From NCBI GenBank assembly GCA_963580285.1, contig CAUZLF010000206.1, positions 1-64,000 of the forward strand: a DNA stretch of 64,000 nt, given 5' to 3'. The notes under the pieces were generated by a model. It had not been told where the DNA came from. It did not search any database and saw only the letters and a program-made list of their open reading frames with translations. Of the stretch, positions 9,312-19,390 are shown piece after piece. Numbering within the stretch: position 1 is the stretch's first letter; each line of letters begins with the position of its first letter. The position numbers and the translations under genes are program-made. The stretch comes from Lucinisca nassula. Lineage: Eukaryota; Mollusca; Bivalvia; Lucinida; Lucinidae.

Positions 9312-10904
9312 GGTTTCCATTACTTATGCCTGAGATGTGGTGACCACTACTTTAAGGGGAAGTGGCAGGTGAGGAGACATCTGCAAGACCAGCACTCTGG
9401 CATCACCTTCCAGTGCAGACTCTGCAAGCAGATATATGTTAGGAGAAACATCCCCCACAGTTGCGGAGCATCTGAGATGGACTTCGTCTACCTCCATGCG
9501 GAGTCTGGTATGAAGGGCGAGGAAGCAAGGGGCTTTCTACAGACCTTCATCAATGAAAAGATGGACTCCCTCTGGAAGTATGTAGAGGCCCCGAGCACAC
9601 CAGAGCGTACAGTCAAATCTGTCATACAGACAACACGCAACGACCCTGCCAGAATACCCCATGCCAGAAAAAGGGATAAAAATAACAATAAAAGAACGAC
9701 ACATCACGTACCATCTCCAGCCCCGTCAGTCACTCTGGGGAGTGATCCCATGATTGAGGTGGACTTTCCAGCTGTATCGTTCCCTTCTCCTACCAGGGTG
9801 CCGGAAGGGGATGATGCCTATGTGCAATCTTTGGACCACCTTACCCAAAAGCTGAAAGAGAAAACAAAGACTGTGGTTGAGACGACCGAAGCCAGCTCAC
9901 GAAAAGATGTTGAACCTCAAAGCAACGCTCCAGGGAGCTCCACTTCTAATTCCATGGAACCAGAGTCTCATCCTGAGACTAATCCTGAGCCTTCTGATAG
10001 CCTTCCTTCTGATGTCCAACTGGACCCAAATACGGAAGAGGTTGGGAAGAGTGCTGAAGTGCTTGAGAAGATTCTTCAGAATATGGACAATCCATACACT
10101 TTATCAACAGAGGTTGCCAATAATGATTCCGTCACTGAGGCTGGTCCTTCTCTTGAGATGTCAACCCAGGAAACCACCCCTACAGAAACAGAAACATCAG
10201 AAACTGAGGAGGAGAGACGATTACGAAAAGAAAGAAAGAGAGAAAGAAAAGCAGCTAAAAAACGAACAAGAGCACTAGAGAAAGAAGTATTTGGAGAACC
10301 AGTTGAATTAGAAAAACCTACCAAAAAACCCAAAACCTTATCATATGAGCCCAGCCTGACCACAGACATAACCCCAGTGACCTACGTTCCAACACCCATT
10401 CTCCATCCAGAAGACAACCATAGTACCAACCCCCTGGAGCAGGACCTTGTCTTGTCTGAGACCAGCTCTCAGGTCTCCAACGAACCAATTATTACAGAGG
10501 CAGACCGGAGAGCTGAGTCTCAGGAAGACTTGGAATCTTACCTCAGAAACCTTCAGACCTGCAAGGTTATTTTGAATATTGGGGGAAGGTGCTATGATAC
10601 TAGCAGGCATACCCTTCAACAGGCACCAGCTTCCCTTTTTACTGCCTTACTGCACCTAGACTCCAACCAGCCAGACACCAACCACATCCCAAGAACCTAC
10701 TTTATAGACAGAGACCCTGCTCACTTTCGTTTTGTCCTGAACTATCTCAGGAATGGGTGCAGACTGGATCAGGCGATTCTCCCCAGGGAGAGAAGATACT
10801 TGTTGGAGATCAAAGACGAATGCGTCTTTTACAGACTGCCTGGTCTCCAATCCCTGGTTGAGAGGCGCCTGAAACAGTTTTCGGACCTTGGGTTAGAATT
10901 CTGA
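9312..10904 (+). CDS. C2H2 zinc finger-KCTD/T1 BTB protein in env position
   Basis: An open frame of 531 codons after a splice acceptor (AG at 9310-9311). There is no upstream in-frame ATG before a stop at 9282, so the start must come from an upstream exon, or the first internal Met (residue about 60) is used. Residues about 6-27: one C2H2 finger (LCLRCG...HLQDQH), followed by a second C-x2-C...H-x2-C pair (FQCRLC...IPHSC). Residues 60-400: Ser/Pro/Thr/Glu-rich linker. About 300-345: Lys/Arg-rich coil (RRLRKERKRERKAAKKR), a likely nuclear signal. About 418-520: a T1/KCTD-type BTB domain with LNIGGRCYDTS, YFIDRDP and FVLNYLRNG. Such domains oligomerise and often recruit Cullin3. Nothing retroviral is recognisable in it. 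It could be a captured host gene or an accessory factor acting on chromatin or ubiquitination. The capture and function are inference. Confidence 0.8.
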   Translation, partial: GFHYLCLRCGDHYFKGKWQVRRHLQDQHSGITFQCRLCKQIYVRRNIPHSCGASEMDFVYLHAESGMKGEEARGFLQTFINEKMDSLWKYVEAPSTPERTVKSVIQTTRNDPARIPHARKRDKNNNKRTTHHVPSPAPSVTLGSDPMIEVDFPAVSFPSPTRVPEGDDAYVQSLDHLTQKLKEKTKTVVETTEASSRKDVEPQSNAPGSSTSNSMEPESHPETNPEPSDSLPSDVQLDPNTEEVGKSAEVLEKILQNMDNPYTLSTEVANNDSVTEAGPSLEMSTQETTPTETETSETEEERRLRKERKRERKAAKKRTRALEKEVFGEPVELEKPTKKPKTLSYEPSLTTDITPVTYVPTPILHPEDNHSTNPLEQDLVLSETSSQVSNEPIITEADRRAESQEDLESYLRNLQTCKVILNIGGRCYDTSRHTLQQAPASLFTALLHLDSNQPDTNHIPRTYFIDRDPAHFRFVLNYLRNGCRLDQAILPRERRYLLEIKDECVFYRLPGLQSLVERRLKQFSDLGLEF

Positions 10905-10924
10905 GCCCAGTCCTGAGATAGCCG

Positions 10925-11085
10925 TTTTGAGATGTCGGGGAAATATTTTCCCTTAACCCTTTGAGATGCCTGGGAATGTTTTCCCATAACACTTTTGAGA
11001 TGTCAGGGGATGTTGTCCCTTAATACCTTTGAGATGTCATGGGATACTTTCCCTTAAAACCTGTTTGAGATGTCCAATTAGATGT
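10925..11085 (+). repeat. Short tandem repeat after the BTB stop codon
   Basis: Five imperfect units of about 38 nt based on TTTGAGATGTC, GGGGAT and TTTTCCCTTAA. Each has a small inverted GGGAA/TTCCC. It lies 20 nt after the stop codon, hence in the presumed 3' UTR. Confidence 0.8.
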
Positions 11086-12015
11086 TTACCATTAGAGAGA
11101 CAGACAAGTAACTTTCCAGAACATCTAAAGTCAAGACACCGCGTGTGAATTTCTCGCGTTTAAAATTTTAATTTACTATTCAGTCATCTTCGCGTTAAGT
11201 TTAATTTAAAATTTAATCATTAATAGATCCCATGAAGGACTGTGATGGAATAATACCACCAGTGAACAAGGACAATACCAAAGAAATTCATTAAATAACT
11301 TTTAGTTAAGTTTTCTAGAAATAAATTACGTTAAGTATTGTGAAATTCAGAATACTCCTGATCTGAATATAACATTTCAAAAATTCAGTGCTTCCAATGT
11401 GGATCTTATCCTTCATCCACTTGAAAACAAAATTTCTCCGACATCTCAACCCCCTTCTGACCCTTTCCACCCTTAAGACCCATTTTATGCATAAGTCTGT
11501 AAAGTTTCAAAATAGACCTACCTTCACCCCATATTTCATTTTTCATTATGTAACTTATCATACTAGCCTAACTGCTGGGTCAGAAATTATTGTCTAATAT
11601 CTCAAAGAGATATGACTTTGGCACTGGACTTTCTCACTTGTGAGCCTGTATAGATTTGTGTCCCCAGGGAAACAAGTTTATGCTGGCCATGTGTGTGAGA
11701 GCCAGGTTCTACTTACTGAAGGCTAGATGTTTTCTTTTCCTCCCAAGACTGCACGCCTCATCCCCCACAGGATAAATTTCTGGCTCTAAGGCACCATAAA
11801 GGCCTTGATAGGCCATAAAAATATACATTTATATTAAGATCAGGAAGTTTAGCAGTGTATTTTTAAGAAGGCATTGTTGTCACTCACTTGTCAAATGCTT
11901 TGACAGGTAAGGACAACTGATGCAAATACAACTGCAGTTGTAACCCTACTATATGTTACTGGAAAGTGGAATGTATATCTTATAATTGTTTTTTTGTGTG
12001 AATTTCATATCACTT
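11086..12015. other. Non-coding A/T-rich stretch
   Basis: No coding region, RNA gene or clear repeat seen; only short chance frames. Confidence 0.4.
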
Positions 12016-12243
12016 TGACCCTTTTGGTACAAAATGGAATCTCCCTCCTTGCGTTTAGCTGGAGTCCATTTCGGAATTTAGGGGAGTCGGGTTGTGTTTT
12101 CTTCGGAAACAGTTTGGAAACTGCCTAAAAGTTTTGCGGACAGTGGGGACTCTGATCGGACGTCGCGTTCTGCAGCATCTGATCTGGGCCTGCACTGTTT
12201 GCCAACTAGCTGTTTTGGGGGTTTCTAGTACCAGATGGGTTAA
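12016..12243 (-). mobile_element. MITE with GGTAC-containing ends, inside the LTR element
   Basis: Ends GACCCTTTTGGTAC and AGTACCAGATGGGTTAA are inverted. The same family is at 34903-35139 and 58522-58735. It has the internal arms seen in the hairpin family (GATCTGGGCCTGCACTG). Confidence 0.7.
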
Positions 12244-12462
12244 TGAATTCATACTGACCAATTGTGGGTCCAACGTTATGCTGAAATTCTTATAATTAAT
12301 CTAGTTGAGAGTCTATAAAAAGAGTCTGAGCTCAGCCTCTTTCCTCCTCTCCTGACGTCAACACTATGTCAACACATTACACCTAAAGTTAGCTGACTTA
12401 GCTCTAAGAGTGCTATAAAGTCCGCAAACATATTTTCTCTCGTCCAAATCTGAAATTAAGAA

Positions 12463-12612
12463 GCCTTCGTGGCACGGCAGTTAAGCTACGTGCCTTGTGA
12501 ATTTGGGATCAGTGGTTTGATTCCAGGCTTCTTCAGATTTTCGGATGATTCCTTTAAAACGAAATCTCGTCTCCATATGACCATAGCTGTTGGTGGGACG
12601 TAAAATTCAAAT
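12463..12612 (+). mobile_element. SINE-C copy (tRNA-derived)
   Basis: Starts AGAAGCCTTCGTGGC with tRNA-like boxes (GTTTGATTCCAGG) and ends GGTGGGACGTAAAATTC. It matches 36280-36442, 38814-38972 and 44882-45038 but is more diverged, so it looks old. Confidence 0.75.
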
Positions 12613-13029
12613 GTGCATTTACATACCCATCTTGCATTAGTAATGGAGCTTAATGGCTGTCTGTAATCATATATTACCAGTATATTATAATTTTATTGGG
12701 TAGTCATCACATGATGAATGATACTGGAATGTGGATGCGCTTTGCTTCATGACTGTTTTCTTTGATTTACTGAATCATACTTTCGAAATATTACCTGATC
12801 CTCCCATCACTTACCTATAAAAAGTGTCTCCTGTGGAGTGTGGATAAATGCTCCAGCTCAGAATCTGGTGGCCAAAGTACAGGTCATGGGGTTCTGGGTT
12901 ACGTCATGTGCATCAACCATCCTAGAAAAGTACATGTAAAAATTAAAGTTGTAAGAGTCTGGAGATCTGCAAAGTGAACAGTCATGGAGTAGTCACATGT
13001 GATATCAGAAATGTTTAGAATATGCAGGA
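12613..13029. other. No recognisable gene
   Basis: Unassigned sequence between two SINEs; nothing supported. Confidence 0.4.
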
Positions 13030-13317
13030 TTTGTTTGTCAGTTTTAGGTTTAACATCCCCCTCAACACTTTGTAAATCATTTTGGAGAGGTTTTAGGGAC
13101 TTTTACTTGACTTCAAGATGAAATGACATCCCAAGCCCTGCCGTCCAAGTAGATAAATAGGATTTTATATGCATGGACGGTCCAACCCGCAACACTCTTG
13201 GGCATGCTTAGAATCTCTATGTGGTTTGCCTGTGCTCTTGTGCGGTTGGTTTCGGCTCGACGTGGAAGCATCTTTCAGCCATATCTACTTCTACTAGCCC
13301 TGATGGGCGGGGGCCGT
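13030..13317 (-). mobile_element. SINE-A copy (about 300 bp, CAAA tail)
   Basis: Complement of the SINE-A consensus seen at 18171-18479. It reads from the tail TTTGTTTG through ATGAAATGACATC to GGGCGGGGGCCGT. It is clearly more diverged than most other copies. The 77-aa frame over it is not a gene. Confidence 0.85.
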
Positions 13318-14554
13318 TATAATATGCACGAGAATGTTTGTGATGATGCGGCTGCTAGCCTTATACCGCATGCAAACTCTTTGTTGGGCAGTCTATCTGA
13401 AATATTATCTGTCTATTATGACATACAATAAGAAAATAAGTGACTGAAATGTCTTCTAGCTACAGCATACACTGCCTGACGGTTGTAGGGTTGGCAGCCG
13501 CTATCACAAGCATTTTGTTTCTTTTGTGGCCACATTCCATGGTGTATTAAGGGAAAGGCAGAATTCAGAACTGTTGTGCTTATAATGTGCAGAATTTTCA
13601 TCTGAAGAGGTGGAATAAGTAGTGTTGATATATGTATAGTCGATGTGCTTGGTGAAAACTAACATCTGCATACATGTATCAACCCATTATGACCACCATT
13701 ACCATGGAATGGGTCACAAGGATGCTCTATATCCATGGTATGCAAACCTGTCATGCCATATAGCATACCAATTCATGTGTAGTTGAATTTTTAAATGCCA
13801 TGTTAAAATTTATAAAAATCTCTTGTGTGCATTGGTACCTATTGAGAATGCCAGTATGTGTTGTAGAATATTTCTTTTGTATATGGTGAAATCGGAGCTG
13901 TCACACATTTCGGTTGGAGTGGTCTAGTTTCACTGTATCTAGCAACTGGCAAGGATGTCTTGTTGGAGCATTTAGGGACCCAATAGATGTATACTTCTGA
14001 TTTTTCTTCTGCTGCCTGTGGTCAGTAGAAGGAGAAAGAGAAGTATCCAGAATTGTTTTAGACATCAGACCTATTTGTCAGCATTTTTCGTAGAGTGAGG
14101 CAAATGTCAAGGAGTTAATTTTTGATGCCAATGCCAGTTATCGAATCTAATGAACGTTTGGTATTCGACCAGAGGTGAGTATCTGGTTTCTCCAATACTT
14201 ACCAAATATACTCACCAATTTCAAGAGTGTCAAGTGCTGGATCTGGTGAACTTTGGAAGGTGTTCCATCTTTTCAAGCCTTCACCATGTCCGGATCTCTT
14301 GACCAGTTTAATGATAAAAGTTAGAGTTGGAGAAACTATGTACTCACACCCCGGATAGAATTGAACGTGTTCATTCTTTTTATTTGCAAAGCTGTCGTTG
14401 TTTTTTTTAAGAAAATGTTTGTTATTGTATATACCTTACTTAAATGGCAAAGTAAGGGAAATCAGTGTGGGTGCGTATGACATATATATTTCAGTGTTGT
14501 ACGTTGACAACCTGAGAATATTTTGCAATGTTACTCAGTACCTTGATTTTTCTC
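13318..14554. other. No recognisable gene
   Basis: About 1.2 kb of unassigned sequence in the retrotransposon's extra segment. No reading frame or repeat match that I could support. Confidence 0.4.
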
Positions 14555-14559
14555 TTGAC

Positions 14560-14640
14560 CCTTATCCTGCTGTTCACCACAAACAGTGTGAATCCGGATC
14601 AGATGAAGAAGCCATCTGATCGGGATCCACAGTGTTTGTC
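14560..14640. repeat. Hairpin-family element
   Basis: ACAGTGTGAATCCGGATCAG and GATCGGGATCCACAGTGT form inverted arms around GAAGAAGCC. It matches the element at 20200-20375. Confidence 0.75.
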
Positions 14641-14861
14641 ACTCAGTGGATCGAAATTGAATATTATATAAATTTATCTGATAGGCTAATAGTCAGTAAC
14701 GGGTGTGATTTATTTAAATCTTCAGCAGGAGATGGGTTAGGGAGTAGAAAGTAACAGCCATAGCCTCGTGTTTCCCAATTTCAAAGTGAAATATAACTTT
14801 TTATTACCCTTCTCTCCGAGCCGGATACTTACCTGGCGCTCTACATGGGGTCCATGTCCAT

Positions 14862-14873
14862 AAGAGGTGGGGG
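14862..14873 (+). other. Polypurine tract
   Basis: AAGAGGTGGGGG ends four bases before the 3' LTR (14878). This is the expected primer for plus-strand DNA synthesis, and it supports 14878 as the LTR start and the reading of 8361-14861 as part of the same element. Confidence 0.85.
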
Positions 14874-14877
14874 CTGT

Positions 14878-16752
14878 TGTCACGGCACAAGGCTATTGTT
14901 CGTTGTTTTCTACTTTTTAGGATCGGGTGGCCTCGTGGCCATTTGTAAACATCGTCAGTTTTGTGCCAGCTTCACCGGTCAGTTTGACCATTTTTGGCTA
15001 TGTCAGTGCGGAATCCGGGTAGTATCGGCAAGATTTCAATGATATTCACCTGCCTCGGTACCTGTCCATCGCTAAAATAGTTTTTTATCGCTGTATTTAA
15101 CGATTATTTTTGTCAGAATTCGCATTTTCACCATCAACTGTCATCTTGGTGAAATTCGGATTGCTTCGGCACTTTCCGACCGATCGCCCGAAAGGTTCGG
15201 AATAGGCCGAATTTCACATAAACTGTCGGAATGTTCCGAGTTTCACCAACCTTACGCGCGCAGTGACGTCAGGACCGTCACGTGGTCTGAGACTATAAAT
15301 ACGACGTAAACACCCCCTTTCGGCCCAGAATTCTTGTTTGGATCTTGCCGATCATAATTCTAACTTGAGAAAAATCACCAGATTGATTCGCACCAACATG
15401 CCTAGAATCAGAGCTCAAGGACCTAGTGAGGTCTCTCTCTCATAATCCATTTGTTGGAATTATATATTTCTGAATTCTAGCACTGTTTTGGGTGATAAAT
15501 AGTCACCGGACTCGTTGGTGATTCTTAAGGATAGAACCCTTTCTACCCTTAATACTCACCCCTTACCACCCTAAATGCTAACTTTCTACCACTCTTTTCT
15601 CTTGGTGAAGTTGGCACAGGATTAATATGAAATTTTAGCTACTGTTTAAAGATCTGAAGATCTGAAATTTTGCTTAATACTTTGTTGGAGGAATTATTTG
15701 TGAACCATCATATTGTAGAAATCACCAAGATGGCCTCCTCCATGACTTGCAATTTTTATGGTGACTTAGATTTCTTAGTAGAGCATATTTATCACCAGCT
15801 TTGGTGCTAAACCAACTTTGCACCATCACCAACACCACCGTTGGTGCTACTTCACCAACACCATCACCAACACCATCGTTGGTGTGATACCACCATCACC
15901 AACACCATCACCAACACCATCGTTGGTGCTATTTCACCAACACCATCACCAACACCATCGTTGGTGTGATATCACCAACACCACCGTTGGTGCTATTTCA
16001 CCAACATCATCACCAACACCATCGTTGGTGTGATACCACCATCACCAACACCATCACCAACACCACTGTTGGTGCGATTTCACCAACACCATCACCTTCG
16101 TTGGTGCGATTTCACCAACTCCTCTTACACCATCACTTGCCTTAGTGCACCCTCACCCTTGCATATTTTGTTGGTGTCCTTTCACCAACATTTATCACTG
16201 GAGTTACCAGCTTCAACACCCATTGGTGGGATTCCATTCACATCCACACTACCCTCATACATAGTAGGGTGCTCTCTACTACACACACACACACCTTCAC
16301 TGTTGGTGTAATTTCACTTACACCAACTTTGCACGGGTTGGACACCCACTTCACAGTTTTGTTACACCACCAACCTCATTGTTGCAGTTATACCCCTCCA
16401 TCACGTAGCACCCACACTTACACTAACACTCAGCCTGGTGCATACACCCACTTTACACCATCTGCACCCACATTTGTGATTTTCATCTCATAGGGATATT
16501 GTCGTTTAGTATAGCTCTATAAGGATTTGTAACTATTTCACATGGATCAGATTATTGAAAGTATGTCTAAAATTTGTTGGTATAAATCTGTCACTTAATA
16601 GATTCATGAAAATTGCAAACAGGCTTAGATTTTATTTTACTTCCTCTGTCATAGCTATCGGCCTAGGTGGACCCACATTAATTTTGTAACACCACCTCGA
16701 GCATCCTGATTTGAGCCTTGTGCTATTGCCTCGGCGAGGTGGTCCCGTTACA
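14878..16752 (+). repeat. 3' long terminal repeat
   Basis: 1,875 bp, TG...CA, co-linear with 102-2025. It differs by the single copy of the 40-bp block, by a rearranged CACC minisatellite (about 15815-16100) and by scattered substitutions, such as a cluster near 15565-15590. A second copy of the CRE/E-box/TATA promoter lies inside and points toward the DDX11 exons. Confidence 0.93.
15264..15301 (+). promoter_or_regulatory. 3' LTR promoter copy facing DDX11
   Basis: TGACGTCA (15264-15271), CACGTG (15279-15284) and TATAAATA (15294-15301) are identical to the 5' LTR. If active it would drive transcripts into the downstream DDX11 intron and exon at 18789. Confidence 0.6.
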
Positions 16753-16762
16753 ATATGATATA

Positions 16763-16785
16763 NNNNNNNNNNNNNNNNNNNNNNN
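16763..16785. other. Assembly gap (23 N)
   Basis: Run of N ten bases after the 3' LTR. The right-hand flank of the retrotransposon is therefore not fully resolved. Confidence 1.
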
Positions 16786-16984
16786 CAGTTCAAAGCAATG
16801 TGGATAAATTGTTTTGTGCAAGAACATAACTTAAGATGCCTGGCTTAGGACTCGAGCTCAGAACCCCTTGATCATAAGTGAAGTGTTTTGCCACTGCACC
16901 AGTGTGTGCTTTGAGTAAGAGTAAAGAAAAAATTGTTTACCCTTCATTAGGGCCCAATACGGTTGTGTGAGTGCCCTACTCGAT

Positions 16985-18140
16985 TATAGTAATCACCCTG
17001 TCAGTCAGTCAGTGTGTCGGTCAGTGTGGTTGTCAGGCCTTAACCAAAAAACTTAACCTTGGTCTTATCTTGAAAAGTATTTACCATACTCTCATGAAAC
17101 TTCACACACATACTTAAAATCACAAGATCTACATTCTGACAAAGGCTCATAACCATATTGCTTTTTCCGTGTGTTTGTCTTGGTTTGTTTGAGTTGAGAT
17201 TTAACGTCCCAATCAACACTGTAAAGGTCATTTTGGAGACTTTGCATCCAATTTGTGGGACTTTTACCCAACATTGAGATGAAATGATATCTCAAGCCCT
17301 GTCGCCCAATGAAACCATTAATTAGGGGTTTACAAGCATGGGCGGTCCGACACGCACCACTTTGCCTGGGCAGACTTAGATCCTCTAAGCGGTTTACCAG
17401 TACTCGTGTACGGTTGGTTTCAGCTCTGTGTAGAAGCATCATACCGCCCATCTATTTCTTGAAGCCCTGATGGGCGGGATCTGTCCATGTGTTTGTCACG
17501 CCTTAACCAAACAAGCATAATCTTGGTCATAACTTTAAAGTATTTGCCGTAATCTCTTGAAACTTCACAAACATACTTACCATCACAAGACCTGCATTGT
17601 GACAAAGGACAAAACTATATTTCTTTTGTCCATGTAGTTGTCAAACCTTAACCGAAAAACTTCTTGGTCATAGCTTCAAAAGTATTCACCCTGCTCTCAC
17701 GAAACTTCAGACACGTACTAACCATCACAAGACCTACATTCTGACAGGCCATAACTGCATTGCTTTTGTCTGTGTGTTTATCATGCCTTAACCAAAAAAC
17801 ATAACCTCAGTAGTAACTTCTAAAGTATTTGCCCTTTTCTCATGAAACTTCACACCCATACTTACCATCATTTTAGCTATATGTATAAACTTGTATCATC
17901 CCTCTTTGAAAGCTTCATGTGGGTCCCTTTATGACGTTGTCGGTGATCTACGAGTAGTTACAGTCTTGTTATCATGCTGCTTTACAAACTTCTGAAGTAC
18001 ATGTATTTGCCCTACTCTCATGAAACTTCACACACATACTTACCATCTTATTAGCTATATGTATAAACTTGTGCCATCCCTCTGTGACAGCTTCATGTAG
18101 GGCCCTTTCTGACATAGCATCATGTTAACAAGTCCGTGTA
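16985..18140 (+). repeat. Tandem array of about 125-140 bp units, split by a SINE
   Basis: Units carry 'CATGAAACTTCACACACATA', 'CTTACCATCACAAGACC' and 'GTGTTTGTCA..CCTTAACCAAA'. They start at about 17036, 17490, 17640 and 17780, with a partial one near 18000. A GTCAGTCAGTGTGTCGGTC microsatellite precedes them. The layout is like the cores of the Helentron-like elements elsewhere in the window, but clear ends were not found. Confidence 0.7.
17183..17480 (-). mobile_element. SINE-A copy inserted in the array
   Basis: Reverse SINE-A from TTTGTTTGAG to GATGGGCGGG. The array's GTGTTTGTC words continue on both sides, showing a later insertion. Confidence 0.85.
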
Positions 18141-18170
18141 ATGAACACCCCTCTAAACCCCACTATATCA

Positions 18171-18479
18171 GCCCCCGCCCATCGGGGCTTGAAGAAATAG
18201 ATGGGCTGCATGATGCTTCCACAGAGTGCTGAAACCGACCCAAACACAAGTACTGGTAAACTGCTTAGAGGATCTAAGCCTGCCCAGGCAAAGCGGTGCA
18301 AGTCAGCCAGTCCATGCTTATATAAACCCTCTTGGTTTCATTGGGTGGCAGCGACTGACATGTCATTTCATCTCAGAGTCGGGTAAAAGTCCCACAAAAT
18401 TGGAAGCAGCATCTCCAAAATGAGCTTTACAGTGTTGACGGGGACGTTAGACCTCAAATCAAACAAACAAACAAACAAA
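18171..18479 (+). mobile_element. SINE-A, full-length copy
   Basis: Runs from GCCCCCGCCCATCGGGGCTT to GACGTTAGACCTCAAATC and ends in (CAAA)n. It is used here as the reference for SINE-A. Sense and antisense copies occur about a dozen times in the window. Confidence 0.9.
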
Positions 18480-18539
18480 ACCCCACTATATATAGAGAAA
18501 ACTAGGGTTTATAGGCGTATACATTATTTTGCTTATTTC

Positions 18540-18625
18540 TGCTCCAACACATAGGTAGTGGGTACTCGTTAGAACTGCCTCAATGAGGCGGTTCTAACAA
18601 GCACCCACAACCTATGTTTGGAGTA
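18540..18625. repeat. Palindrome-family MITE
   Basis: ACATAGGTAGTGGGTACTCG and the inverted CAAGCACCCACAACCTATGT, with the centre GCCTCAATGAGGC. A near-perfect long hairpin. The same family is at 37.7, 40.9, 51.4, 57.4 and 58.0 kb. Confidence 0.85.
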
Positions 18626-18788
18626 TAAGTAAGAAAAATATCACAAATTTTCATCAGAAAAGTAGCAATATTGGTGACATGAAAAGTATGCACTATGTCA
18701 CACAGATGTGTTATCATAATGGTCAGAGATCTAGTTACAGTCTTGTTATCCTGATACTTTACAAACTTTTGTACTTCTGAAATTCCAG

Positions 18789-18898
18789 GGAAAATCTTTG
18801 AGCCTTATTTGTGGTACTCTACGCTGGTTGAAGGACTTTCAAGAGAAGCAGAAAAATGAACTAGAACAATTGATGAAAGGAGAATTACCACAGAAAAT
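18789..18898 (+). CDS. DDX11: DDX11/ChlR1-like helicase, exon with Walker A
   Basis: A 110-nt exon between tttgtacttctgaaattccag and the donor GTAGGT (18899). Read in phase 0 it gives GKSLSLICGTLRWLKDFQEK and on to ELPQK, with two bases (AT) left over. GKS is the end of the ATP-binding Walker A loop. SLSLICG.L.WL.DF is the signature of DDX11, the Fe-S superfamily 2 DNA helicase needed for sister chromatid cohesion and replication repair. The AT joins G of the next exon to make ATG, which keeps the frame. If the donor were placed three bases later (TAG|GTAAAA) an in-frame stop would arise, so GTAGGT is preferred. The preceding exon (with the GTG part of the loop) is not in the window's visible sequence. 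DDX11 identity is from motif memory. Confidence 0.85.
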
Positions 18899-19129
18899 GT
18901 AGGTAAAATGCATTCAATGCTATATATATGGTACACAGGGCTGGAAAATATCCACTTGCCATGACAACTTAGCAGTAAAATTCTTGGAGGACAAGGAAAC
19001 ATTTTGTCCTGTGCCTATGAAATTATCCAAAATCTTCACACACTTGGTCATGATTTTTGGGAATTTTCCAGTTCTGGAACATGAAAAATTCCTGTAAGAA
19101 GACTACTTTTGGAACTGTTAACCCTTAGA

Positions 19130-19352
19130 CGCCGAGAAAAACTGCATCTGAAAATGTTGTCTGCTTATGTTGTCTGCTGAATTTTTTTTTTCAAACTTTT
19201 TAAAAATATTTTGCATACAGGCAAACAGTGTGGGCCCAGATCAGACTGCTCCTACAGGAGCAGTCTGATCTGGGTCCACACTGTGGGGCAAAAAATTACT
19301 TTTAAGGTAACTGACAGACGGCAAAGCAGACGACAATTGTCGTGATTGGCAC
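19130..19352. mobile_element. Hairpin-family MITE, complete copy
   Basis: Ends TTAACCCTTAGACGCCGAG and GACAATTGTCGTGATTGGCA. The core is a hairpin with GATCAGACTGCTCC and GGAGCAGTCTGATC arms. This copy gives the empty-site sequence for the Helentron-like array inserted at 22434. Confidence 0.85.
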
Positions 19353-19390
19353 TTTTGAACAGTCTAACATGACGCTGGGTGTTCTTTTGG

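Larger units (their letters stand above)
102..16752 (+). mobile_element. Giant Ty3/Gypsy LTR retrotransposon carrying an extra zinc finger-BTB frame
   Basis: A 16,651-bp element. It is bounded by long direct repeats that begin TGTCACGG and end CCGTTACA, flanked by ATAT at 98-101 and 16753-16756 (a 4-bp target duplication, low complexity). Order: 5' LTR, primer binding site, leader, gag, pol (protease, reverse transcriptase, RNase H, integrase), a 6.5-kb extra segment with a C2H2-BTB frame, polypurine tract, 3' LTR. The LTRs differ at only two positions that I saw in their first 600 bp and at roughly one to two percent overall outside the minisatellite, so insertion is fairly recent. gag and pol are open. 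It is in the same orientation as the DDX11 exons downstream. The pol order (RNase H before integrase, with a GPY/F-like tail) places it in Metaviridae. The extra segment makes it about three times the usual size for the group. Confidence 0.92.

Noticed and set aside
13198..13431. 77-aa frame
   Set aside because: Lies over an antisense SINE-A.
8361..14861. A true envelope glycoprotein gene after pol
   Set aside because: No signal peptide, furin-like site or membrane segment is seen; the only long frame encodes zinc fingers and BTB.
102..16752. Two separate insertions of one LTR family and not one element
   Set aside because: The polypurine tract directly before 14878, the absence of an LTR after pol, and matching ATAT on the outer flanks favour one element, although the 4-bp duplication is weak evidence and an N gap lies nearby.
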